A stretch of 64,000 nucleotides of DNA from Rothia nasimurium (GTDB lineage: Bacteria > Actinomycetota > Actinomycetes > Actinomycetales > Micrococcaceae). Positions 7,456-14,837 of the stretch are shown here, one piece after another. A model generated the notes under the pieces. The model was not told the DNA's origin. It worked only from the letters and a program-made list of their open reading frames with translations, and did no database searches. Each line of letters starts with the position of its first letter. Position 1 is the stretch's first letter. The position numbers were made by a program, and so were the translations under genes. The DNA is taken from contig NZ_CAKMTD010000004.1 of assembly GCF_928391935.1 (NCBI RefSeq), positions 124,001 to 188,000 of the forward strand. Direction: 5' to 3'.

Positions 7456-9177
7456 ATGCATTCAGCTGAGAACTCACCCAATAACCCGGGGGACCACCCC
7501 CTGGCCCACCGCCCCTGGATCAAGAACTACCGCGAAGGCACCAGCCGCGACGTCGATCTGCCCGAGACCTCCCTCTCCCATCTCATGGCAGAGGCCGTCC
7601 GCACCGTTCCCCACAAGATCGCCCTAGAGTTCTTCGGCGCCACCACCACCTACGGCGAACTGGGCGACCAGATCCTGCGCGTCGCCGAAGGCCTCCGCAA
7701 GGCCGGTATCCAGCACGGCGACCGCGTCGCCCTGGTACTGCCCAACTGCCCCCAGCACATCGTGGCCTTCTACGCGATCCTGCGCCTGGGCGCCGTCGTC
7801 GTCGAACACAACCCCCTCTACACCTCAGCCGAACTGCGCCACATGTTCGAAGACCATGGCGCGAAAGCCGCTATCGTCTGGGACAAGATCGCCGACAACA
7901 TCACCTCCCTACCGGCCGATATCCGCCCCAAGAACATCTACGCGGTCAACATGATCGAAGAAATGCCCTTCGTCATGCGAAACGCTCTCAAACTGCCCCT
8001 CGGTAAGCTCAAGGCCTCCCGCGAGAAGCTCGAAGGCACCGCCCGCGGCACCACCCCCTGGCGCCAGTTCATGAAGAACAGCCCGCTAGCAGCCGACCAC
8101 CACCGTCCTACCGCCCACGACTTGGCCCTGCTCCAGTACACCTCAGGCACCACCGGCCTGCCCAAGGGCGTCATGCTCACCCACCGCAACCTTGAATCTA
8201 ACGGCCGCATGGGTGAAGAGTGGATCCAGCCTGGAGCCGACGAGGTCATCTACGCCGTCCTTCCCCTCTTCCACGCCTACGGTATGACCCTGGGGCAGAC
8301 CATCGCTGCCGTCTGCAAGGCCCGCCTGGTCCTCTTCCCCACCGTTGATATGGATCTCATCTTCCGGGCCATGAAGAAAACCAAGCCCACCATCCTGCCC
8401 GCTGTACCCCCGGTCTACCGCCGGATGCTCGATGAAGCCAAGAGCCGGGGCGTCTCCCTCCAGGGCATCCGCTACGCTGTCTCCGGAGCCATGCACCTGC
8501 CCACCGAACTCGTCGCAGAATGGGAAGAAGCCACCGGGGGTCTGCTCGTAGAGGGCTACGGGCTCTCAGAATGCTCCCCCCTCGTCTCCTGCAACCCACT
8601 GAATTCAACCCGCCGGGCAGGGGCCATCGGTGTTCCCTTCCCCTCTACTGATATTCGCGTCGTTGATCCCGAAACCCTTGAGGACGTCCCCGACGGGGCT
8701 GAGGGGGAACTGCTGGTACGCGGCCCTCAGGTCATGCGCGGTTACTGGAAGCGCGGTGAAGATACCTCCAAGACCCTGCTGGAGGGTGGCTGGTTGAGGA
8801 CCGGCGACATTGTCCGCCTGGATCATGACTACTTCATCGAAATCGTTGACCGCATCAAGGAAGTCATTATCACCGGTGGCTTCAACGTCTCTCCCACCGA
8901 GGTTGAAAACGTACTCAAGCAGCACGACTCGGTAGCGGACTGCGCCGTTGTCGGCCTGCCCGATGGCTCAGGCGGTGAAAAGGTTACCGCAGTAATCATC
9001 CCTGCCGAGGGCCACGCCATCGACCCCGAAGAGCTCAAACAGCACTGCTACGAGCGTCTAACCCGCTACAAGGTGCCCAAGAACTACTACGAGGTGGAGG
9101 AACTTCCCCGCTCCATGCTGGGAAAGACCCTGCGCCGTAAGGTCCGCGAAAGCCTAGAAGCCAAGTACATCAAGTAG
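7456..9177 (+). CDS. fadD: Long-chain fatty-acid--CoA ligase
   Basis: ANL-superfamily acyl-CoA synthetase of 573 aa that activates fatty acids through an acyl-adenylate. The P-loop-like motif LQYTSGTTGLPKGVMLTH is near residue 225. The adenylation core has GYGLSECSP and the hinge has GWLRTGDIVRLDHDYFIEIV with DRIKEVIITGGFNVSP. The C-terminal Lys of the A10 motif is in PRSMLGKTLRRKV. The ATG at 7456 is preferred over a GTG 6 bp upstream because a -10 box sits 7 bp before it. The 3' end overlaps the convergent nagA gene by 24 bp. Substrate chain length cannot be read from sequence alone. Confidence 0.92.
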   Translation: MHSAENSPNNPGDHPLAHRPWIKNYREGTSRDVDLPETSLSHLMAEAVRTVPHKIALEFFGATTTYGELGDQILRVAEGLRKAGIQHGDRVALVLPNCPQHIVAFYAILRLGAVVVEHNPLYTSAELRHMFEDHGAKAAIVWDKIADNITSLPADIRPKNIYAVNMIEEMPFVMRNALKLPLGKLKASREKLEGTARGTTPWRQFMKNSPLAADHHRPTAHDLALLQYTSGTTGLPKGVMLTHRNLESNGRMGEEWIQPGADEVIYAVLPLFHAYGMTLGQTIAAVCKARLVLFPTVDMDLIFRAMKKTKPTILPAVPPVYRRMLDEAKSRGVSLQGIRYAVSGAMHLPTELVAEWEEATGGLLVEGYGLSECSPLVSCNPLNSTRRAGAIGVPFPSTDIRVVDPETLEDVPDGAEGELLVRGPQVMRGYWKRGEDTSKTLLEGGWLRTGDIVRLDHDYFIEIVDRIKEVIITGGFNVSPTEVENVLKQHDSVADCAVVGLPDGSGGEKVTAVIIPAEGHAIDPEELKQHCYERLTRYKVPKNYYEVEELPRSMLGKTLRRKVRESLEAKYIK

Positions 9178-10353
9178 ACGGCCGTCAGCCCCCAAGAGCA
9201 GATACCTGCCCTTGGGGGTTTTCTCTAGCCCCAGGGCAGTTGCCGGGACGCTGCTGGCGGCCGCAACGGCCTCCGGTAGGGAAATCCCAAAAGCTACCGC
9301 CTGCTCTACCGCCTGGGCGAGGGTCAGGGTGCTCCCGGCAATAGTGTCGGTGCCTGCAAGGTGGGCAACGGAGTCTTTGACCTCTACCGCGAGGGAGCCC
9401 AGCTGGTAGGGACCGTCCGCGCACCCGGCAGCTGCCATAGCGTCGGTGACCAGGGCGATACGGCCAGGAGCCAGGGCGAAAGCGGTGCGCACCATGGGGC
9501 CGTGGACGTGAATCCCGTCGCAGATTACTTCAAGGGTGACATGGGGGGAGTCAGCGGCAGCGGCCACGGGGCCGGGCTGGCGGTGGTGCAGGGGGCGCAT
9601 AGCGTTGAAGGTGTGGGTGAGCAGGCTGGCCCCTTCATCAAAGGCTGCCTTGGCCTGCTCATAGGTGGCATCCGTGTGCCCCACTGCTACCTTGATCCCC
9701 AGTTCGACGCAACGGCGCAGGGTAGCTAGGCCGGGGTCGGTCTCCGGGGCCAAGGTAATTTGCAGGAGCTTGCCCTCGGAGGCCTCCCAGAGGGCTTCGA
9801 GCTGGTCGGGGCTGGGGGTGCGCAGGGCGCTGGGGGCGTGGGCCCCCTTGTAGGCCGGGGAGATAAAGGGCCCTTCGGCGTGAAAGCCTACCGGGGTTGC
9901 CTGGCCGGGGTGCTGGCGGTGGAGGAAGGGAAGGAGCTGGCTCATGCTCTGCCCCATGTCAGCTAGGGGGTTGGAGACAAGGGAGGCGACAAGCTGGCCG
10001 GTTCCTGCCTGCCCGTGGGTGGTGAGGGCACCGGTGACCTGCGGGGCATCCTCAAAGGCCTGCCCCCCACCTCCGTGGCAGTGGATATCGGTAAAGGCAG
10101 GGGCGAGGAAAGTGCCTGACCCATCGCGCACCTGGCCGCCCCGAGCGGTTACCTCGGGGGCAAGTGACTTCCAGCTGTCCCCGGTTCCTACGGTGCTAGC
10201 CCCGGTTGTCTCGACGAGAATCCAGGCCTGGTTACTCTCGGCAGGTCCAGGGGTGGGGCTGCCGGTGAGATCGTGCAGGGAGTGAATCAGGACGGGGGCG
10301 GGCACGGGGTTCTCCTGGGGGCTAACGGGTGCTGGGTCGGGATAATCTACCAC
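9154..10353 (-). CDS. nagA: N-acetylglucosamine-6-phosphate deacetylase
   Basis: Converts GlcNAc-6-P to GlcN-6-P plus acetate in the cytosol, 399 aa of the amidohydrolase family. Metal-site and active-site signatures are present: FTDIHCHGGGG, VGFHAEGPFISPAYKGAH, VAVGHTDATYEQ, LLTHTFNAMRPLHHR and ALVTDAMAAAG, whose Asp is catalytic. The start is GTG, with the box TAGTAT on the minus strand 5 bp upstream, so the mRNA is probably leaderless. It is divergent from nagB, which uses its product, and feeds from nanE. The C-terminus ends after LGADGRLLDVLGF inside the 3' end of the acyl-CoA ligase gene, a 24-bp tail-to-tail overlap. Confidence 0.95.
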   Translation of the reverse strand: MVDYPDPAPVSPQENPVPAPVLIHSLHDLTGSPTPGPAESNQAWILVETTGASTVGTGDSWKSLAPEVTARGGQVRDGSGTFLAPAFTDIHCHGGGGQAFEDAPQVTGALTTHGQAGTGQLVASLVSNPLADMGQSMSQLLPFLHRQHPGQATPVGFHAEGPFISPAYKGAHAPSALRTPSPDQLEALWEASEGKLLQITLAPETDPGLATLRRCVELGIKVAVGHTDATYEQAKAAFDEGASLLTHTFNAMRPLHHRQPGPVAAAADSPHVTLEVICDGIHVHGPMVRTAFALAPGRIALVTDAMAAAGCADGPYQLGSLAVEVKDSVAHLAGTDTIAGSTLTLAQAVEQAVAFGISLPEAVAAASSVPATALGLEKTPKGRYLLLGADGRLLDVLGF

Positions 10354-10358
10354 TCAAA

Positions 10359-10364
10359 ATACTA
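10359..10364 (-). promoter_or_regulatory. -10 box of nagA (leaderless)
   Basis: TAGTAT on the minus strand is 5 bp from the GTG start of nagA. The 116-bp nagA-nagB gap is AT-richer than its surroundings and must hold both promoters. TTGATG at 10416 may be a -35 for nagB, but its -10 is poor. Confidence 0.5.
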
Positions 10365-10469
10365 CTCTTGAAGGTTGGCTGTGGCGATTATTGGGCCCTC
10401 TGAAAATATATTTCTTTGATGTTTAGTGCAATGAGTGATGTATCTGGCATATCTGATAGCATTTTTTGC

Positions 10470-11270
10470 ATGGAAATTATTATTTGTGAATCTGAGGACC
10501 GTATTGGTGAATACGCTGCCTCCCTGATTGAAATGGTGACTGAGCGAAATAATCGGGCGGGTGAAAGCAGTGTCTGGGGGGTTGCGACCGGTTCCTCCCC
10601 TGAGAGCACCTACACCCATCTGGCCAGCAAGGTTAAGGCGGGCCTGGACGTAAGTGCCGTCAGTGCCTTTGCCCTTGATGAGTATGTGGGCTTGGATCCA
10701 GAACATCCTGAGTCCTATCACAGTGTGATTCGAGATCAGGTGGTGCAGAAGGTTGGCCTGAGGGCTGAAAAGGTGCATGTACTCAACGGTATGGCTGAGG
10801 ACATTCCTGCTGAATGTGCCCGCTATGAGGCGGCCATGAAAGCTGAAGGTGGCGTTGACGTGCAGATTCTTGGTATAGGCGCCAATGGGCATATAGGCTT
10901 TAACGAGCCCGGCTCATCCCTGGCCTCCCGCACCCGCATCAAAACCCTGGCCCCCAAGACCGTTTCAGATAACGCCCGCTTCTTTGCCGGGGATACCTCC
11001 CAGGTGCCCGTCCACTGCCTGACCCAGGGAATTGGCACCATCATGGAGGCCCGCAAGATTGTGCTGGTTGCCTTCGGTAAGAATAAGGCAGCTGCGGTCG
11101 CTGGTATGGCTGAAGGTCCCGTGACTGCTTCCTGCCCCGGTTCGATCTTGCAGATGCACCCTGATGTTACCGTCGTGATTGATGAAGAGGCAGCTTCAGA
11201 ACTAAAGAATTCAGAATATTACCGTTTTGCCCAAAAAAATATTCCGACCTTTCAAAAGCCCGGTGAATAA
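10470..11270 (+). CDS. nagB: Glucosamine-6-phosphate deaminase
   Basis: Isomerises and deaminates GlcN-6-P to fructose-6-P and ammonia, the last step of amino sugar entry to glycolysis. It has 266 aa from the ATG of MEIIICESEDRIGEYAAS, which lines up with the usual NagB N-terminus. The upstream in-frame ATG would add 18 foreign residues. Signatures are FALDEYVGLDPEHPESYHSV, with the catalytic Asp, and ILGIGANGHIGFNEPGS, then TQGIGTIMEARKIVL. A C-terminal tail SELKNSEYYRFAQKN is also typical. A strong hairpin terminator follows. It is divergent from nagA and convergent with nanE. Confidence 0.96.
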   Translation: MEIIICESEDRIGEYAASLIEMVTERNNRAGESSVWGVATGSSPESTYTHLASKVKAGLDVSAVSAFALDEYVGLDPEHPESYHSVIRDQVVQKVGLRAEKVHVLNGMAEDIPAECARYEAAMKAEGGVDVQILGIGANGHIGFNEPGSSLASRTRIKTLAPKTVSDNARFFAGDTSQVPVHCLTQGIGTIMEARKIVLVAFGKNKAAAVAGMAEGPVTASCPGSILQMHPDVTVVIDEEAASELKNSEYYRFAQKNIPTFQKPGE

Positions 11271-11278
11271 ATAAGCAC

Positions 11279-11318
11279 AATAGGGGAGGGGTTGTTACGA
11301 CAGTCCCTCCCCTATTTT
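11279..11318. terminator. Terminator between nagB and nanE
   Basis: The stem AATAGGGGAGGG with CCCTCCCCTATT is followed by a T-run. A-richness on the other side makes it usable by both converging units. Confidence 0.9.
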
Positions 11319-11337
11319 TATATCAATAAATGTTTTA

Positions 11338-12024
11338 CTAAGCGTCCATTGCGTCTTTGAACCAGCCGGTAATTGAAATGGGGTGAGTGATAGCGGTTCC
11401 GACGACGACGGCGTGGGCCCCGGCGTCCAGGGCGGCCTTAGCCTGGGCGGGGGTGTGGACCCGGCCCTCGGCAATGAGGGGGCGGCCCAGGTCCCGGGAG
11501 GCGATCGCTTCGAGGAGCTCAAGATCGGGGCCCTCGGTCTTAGGCCGTGCCCCGGTGTAACCGGCCAGGGTTGTTCCGATGAAGTCGGCTCCGGCCTCTG
11601 CCGCTGCAAGAGCTGACTCCAGGGAATCGCAGTCGGCCATGACCAGGGCGTTCGACCCCTCATGTACCCCGCGAATAACCTCAGCCAGGCTCAGGCCGTC
11701 AGGCCGGTTGCGCAGGGTGCCGTCGAGGGCGACGATGTGGGCCCCCGCCTGGGCCACGGCTAGGGCATGGTGCAGGGTGGGGGTGATGAAGATGCCGTCG
11801 TGGCCGTCCTTCCACAGGCCAATGACGGGCACCTCAACGGCAGTGCGGGTGAACTGCACGTCAGCAAGGCCCTGCACCCGGACTGCAGCTGCCCCACCGA
11901 GAACGGCGGAGGCAGCAACCTGGGCGGTGGTGCGGGGGTCGCGCATGGGCTCGCCCGGGTAGGCCTGGGCGGATACGATGAGCTGGCCTGAGATAAGGTC
12001 GGTGAGTTCTTGGGGGGTAAACAT
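11338..12024 (-). CDS. nanE: N-acetylmannosamine-6-phosphate 2-epimerase
   Basis: Converts ManNAc-6-P to GlcNAc-6-P, 228 aa with a TIM-barrel fold. The pattern AAVRVQGLADVQFTRTAVEVPVIGLWK, in short blocks, contains the family motifs RVQG and PVIGLWK. GADFIGTTLAGYTG and RPLIAEGRVHTPAQAKAALDAGAHAVVVGTAITHP, also in blocks, include the phosphate-binding EGR and VVVGTAITHP. It is the last gene of the minus-strand nan operon, 16 bp after nanK, so its product goes to nagA next door. Confidence 0.95.
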   Translation of the reverse strand: MFTPQELTDLISGQLIVSAQAYPGEPMRDPRTTAQVAASAVLGGAAAVRVQGLADVQFTRTAVEVPVIGLWKDGHDGIFITPTLHHALAVAQAGAHIVALDGTLRNRPDGLSLAEVIRGVHEGSNALVMADCDSLESALAAAEAGADFIGTTLAGYTGARPKTEGPDLELLEAIASRDLGRPLIAEGRVHTPAQAKAALDAGAHAVVVGTAITHPISITGWFKDAMDA

Positions 12025-12039
12025 GCTGGGTCTCCTGGG

Positions 12040-12975
12040 TTAGGGCTGGGTGGTGAAGCCGGGGACGAGGCTGGCTGCTCCCAGCAGGGGGGCGTCACCG
12101 CCGAGGGTGGCGCGGACGATGGGGGTTTCAGCTGCCTGCCCCAGGGCTGCCTGGGTGAAGGTACTGGTCATGGTGTTCCACCAGCGGGTCCCGAGGTTGA
12201 CGACACCGCCTGAGACGACGATGAGGTGGGGGTCGAGAATGGTGGCGAGGTCGCCAAGGGCGGTGCCTGCCGCCTGGGCGCCGAGGGCGATAGCGTCGAG
12301 GGCGGCGGGGTCGCCGTCGTCCGCGGCCTTTTCGAGGTCAAAGAGGTTAGCTACCTGTCCCTGCCCGCTAAGGCGCCGGTAGGAATCGACCATGCCGGTG
12401 CCGGAGGCTACAGCTTCGACGTGGCCGGTACCGCCGCAGTAGCAGGGCACTCCGACGGCCCAGGGAGAGGAGAAATGGCCGACGTGCCCGGCCAGGGAGT
12501 GGGCCCCGCGCATCTGGGTGCCGCCGCTGATGTAGGAGCCGCCGACCCCGGTGCCGAAGGCGACCATGAGGGTGGTTTCTGCACTGGCTGCAGCGCCTAG
12601 CCAGGCTTCACCGAGGGCATGGGCGTGGACGTCGTTGACGGCGTAGGTGGGCAGGCCGGTGTGTTCGGAGACTATGGCGGCTAGGGGGGTGCCGCTCCAG
12701 TCCTTGATGAGGTTGGCTGCCGTGATTACCTGTCCCTGCTGGCCGATGACCCCCGCAGATCCGATTCCGATACCGACGGGTTCGTAGCCCAGGGTGCGGG
12801 CGTTGTCAGCTAGGTCGGCCAAGGCCCGGCCGGTTGCTTCGGCGAGGGGCCGTCCACCGATCTGGGCCTGGGTGGGAATCTTGTCGCGGTGCAGGACTTC
12901 TCCGGTGGGGGAGATGATGCCGAGGGCGGTTTTGGTGCCGCCGAGGTCTGCTGCGAGGACGATCTGGGGGGTCAT
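12040..12975 (-). CDS. nanK: ROK-family N-acetylmannosamine kinase
   Basis: Phosphorylates ManNAc with ATP, 311 aa. The ROK signs are the nucleotide motif LAADLGGTKTALGI at the start, VNDVHAHALGEAW in the middle, and the zinc-binding CYCGGTGHVEAVASG. Sugar specificity is inferred from position between nanA and nanE in one operon; by family alone it could be a glucokinase or N-acetylglucosamine kinase. Gaps to neighbours are 27 bp and 15 bp, so co-translation is likely. Confidence 0.9.
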   Translation of the reverse strand: MTPQIVLAADLGGTKTALGIISPTGEVLHRDKIPTQAQIGGRPLAEATGRALADLADNARTLGYEPVGIGIGSAGVIGQQGQVITAANLIKDWSGTPLAAIVSEHTGLPTYAVNDVHAHALGEAWLGAAASAETTLMVAFGTGVGGSYISGGTQMRGAHSLAGHVGHFSSPWAVGVPCYCGGTGHVEAVASGTGMVDSYRRLSGQGQVANLFDLEKAADDGDPAALDAIALGAQAAGTALGDLATILDPHLIVVSGGVVNLGTRWWNTMTSTFTQAALGQAAETPIVRATLGGDAPLLGAASLVPGFTTQP

Positions 12976-13002
12976 GGTTGCCTAGGGGTGAGGTGGGTGG
13001 GG

Positions 13003-13923
13003 TTAGATGAGGTTGACGTCTGCCAGGATGCTGCGGATACGGTCGGCTTCTGCTTCACCGAGGGTTTCCATGGGCTGGGACATGGTGTTGGATTCCAGGA
13101 TTCCCATGACCTGCAGGGCGGTTTTGAAGGCGCCGAGGCCAGCTGCCCCGCCGGAGACGCTGGGGGTTTCAACGAAGACGATGTTGAAGAGCTTAGCTAG
13201 GCGGTCCTGTTCGGCGCGGGCTGCTTCCCAGTCCCCCGCGATGGAGGCTTCGTAGAGGCGCTTGTAACCGGCAGGGTCGACGTTGCCCAGGCCGGGGACG
13301 AGGCCGGCGGCACCGGAGAGCATAGCGCCGTCGCAGACAACTTCGTGGCCGGTGAAGATGGAGAAGCCTTCGACGTCGCGGGTGTTAAGGATGAGCTGGC
13401 GGAAGGCGACGTCGTCGCCGGATGAGTCTTTGACGCCTGTGATGACGCCGTCGCGGGCGAGCTTGGTGAGCAGGGCCAGGGGGAGCTTCTGCTTGGTTCG
13501 GACGGGGACGTCGTAGGCGAAGACGGGGACGTCAACGGCGTCGGCGATGGCGCGGAAGTGGCGTTCTTCTTCGGCGGCGTTGTCGATGGCGTAGAACTGG
13601 CTGGTGACGACGATGGCGTCACCACCGATGGCCAGGAGGCGCTGGGCTTCGTCGATGACGCGGGCTGTGGTCATGTCGTTGATGCCGACGATGAGGGGGA
13701 CCCGGCCATCAATAACTTCAACGCAGGTGGTGAGGACAGTTTCCCGTTCTTCGTTGGTGAGGTAGAGGACCTCAGAAGAAGAGCCGAGGGCGAAGATGCC
13801 GTCGACGCCGCCGTCGATGAGGTGATTGATGAGGGTAGCGAGGGAGGCGAGGTCTACGGTGCCGTCGGCGTGGCGGGGGGTCAGCAGGGGCGGAATGACG
13901 CCGGAGAAGGCGGGGTTGCTCAT
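13003..13923 (-). CDS. nanA: N-acetylneuraminate lyase (DapA family)
   Basis: Class I aldolase cleaving N-acetylneuraminate to ManNAc and pyruvate, 306 aa. It has the DapA-family features: FALGSSSEVLYLTNEER carries the pyruvate-binding GSSSE, YDVPVRTKQ has the active-site Tyr, and ITGVKDSSGDD has the Schiff-base Lys. GVKDSSGD is closer to dihydrodipicolinate synthase-like members than to E. coli NanA, so assignment rests partly on its operon with nanK, nanE and an importer. Actinobacterial Neu5Ac lyases of this type are known. A 2-keto-3-deoxy acid aldolase is the main alternative. Confidence 0.82.
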   Translation of the reverse strand: MSNPAFSGVIPPLLTPRHADGTVDLASLATLINHLIDGGVDGIFALGSSSEVLYLTNEERETVLTTCVEVIDGRVPLIVGINDMTTARVIDEAQRLLAIGGDAIVVTSQFYAIDNAAEEERHFRAIADAVDVPVFAYDVPVRTKQKLPLALLTKLARDGVITGVKDSSGDDVAFRQLILNTRDVEGFSIFTGHEVVCDGAMLSGAAGLVPGLGNVDPAGYKRLYEASIAGDWEAARAEQDRLAKLFNIVFVETPSVSGGAAGLGAFKTALQVMGILESNTMSQPMETLGEAEADRIRSILADVNLI

Positions 13924-13952
13924 GGTGTTCTCCTTGGTTGGGTGGGTTGGTT

Positions 13953-14837
13953 CTAGACGTGGAGCAGGGTGGGAGCAGCGCCTAGGAGGCTACGGGTGTA
14001 GTCCTGGCTGGGGGTGTCGAAGACCTGTTCGGCGCTGCCTTCTTCGACGATTTTGCCCTTGTACATGACGCAGATACGGTCTGAGACGTAGCGGACGGTC
14101 TGGATGTCGTGGGAGATGAAAACCATGCCCAGGAAGAGTTCGCGTTTGAGGTCTGAGAGCAGGTTGAGGACCTGGGCTCGGACGGAGACATCGAGGGCGC
14201 TGGTGGGTTCGTCGGCCACAATCACCTTGGGTTCCAGGGCCAGGGCGCGGGCGATAGCGACGCGCTGGCGCTGGCCACCGGAGATCTGGGAGGGCAGGGC
14301 GTCCGCGGCTGACTGGGGTAGGCCCACCAGGTGCAGCAGTTCGCGGACGCGGCGGTCGCGTCCGGCCTTATCCCCGATGCCGTGGACGTCCAGGGGGTCG
14401 CGCAGGATGTCTTGGACGGTCATACGGGGGTTGAGGGCGGTGGCGGGATCCTGGAAGACGATGGAGACGTCGGAGCCGAAGTCCTTGCGGAGGGCGGCAT
14501 TGCGCTTGAGGGCGCTTTTTCCCTTGAAGAGGACGTCGCCGCCGGTGGGCTTTTGCAGACCAACGATCACCGAGGCCAGGGTGGACTTACCGCAGCCTGA
14601 TTCGCCAACCAGGCCGATGGTTTCGCCCCGGCGGACGGCCAGGTTTACCCCGTCGACGGCCTTGACGATGTTGGGCTTGAGGATGCTGCCGGTTCGGGCC
14701 CGGTGGTAGACCTGGACGTCCTTGAGTTCAACGATGGGTTCGCTGACGCGGCGGACGGCGGCCCGGCCGGTGGTGTTCAGCAGGTTGGCTGATTCAGGGG
14801 TTGCAGCCGGGGTTGGGTTGACGGGCTGGGTGCTCAT
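13953..14837 (-). CDS. ABC transporter ATP-binding protein (oligopeptide/sialic acid type, DppF-like)
   Basis: Second ATPase of the importer, 294 aa. Walker A is GLVGESGCGKSTLAS, the signature ISGGQRQRVAIARAL, and Walker B KVIVADEPTSALDVS, then the H-loop in FISHDIQTVRYVSD. The C-terminal tail QDYTRSLLGAAPTL is typical of the OppF/DppF class. The start ATG overlaps the stop of the upstream fusion gene (ATGA), so the two ATPase domains are translationally coupled. It probably pairs with the C-terminal half of the fusion protein to power sialic acid uptake. Confidence 0.92.
   Translation of the reverse strand: MSTQPVNPTPAATPESANLLNTTGRAAVRRVSEPIVELKDVQVYHRARTGSILKPNIVKAVDGVNLAVRRGETIGLVGESGCGKSTLASVIVGLQKPTGGDVLFKGKSALKRNAALRKDFGSDVSIVFQDPATALNPRMTVQDILRDPLDVHGIGDKAGRDRRVRELLHLVGLPQSAADALPSQISGGQRQRVAIARALALEPKVIVADEPTSALDVSVRAQVLNLLSDLKRELFLGMVFISHDIQTVRYVSDRICVMYKGKIVEEGSAEQVFDTPSQDYTRSLLGAAPTLLHV

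Noticed and set aside
13003-13923. Dihydrodipicolinate synthase (dapA) instead of sialic acid lyase
   Set aside because: The Lys motif would allow it, but the operon with nanK, nanE and the importer fits Neu5Ac lyase better; kept as alternative.
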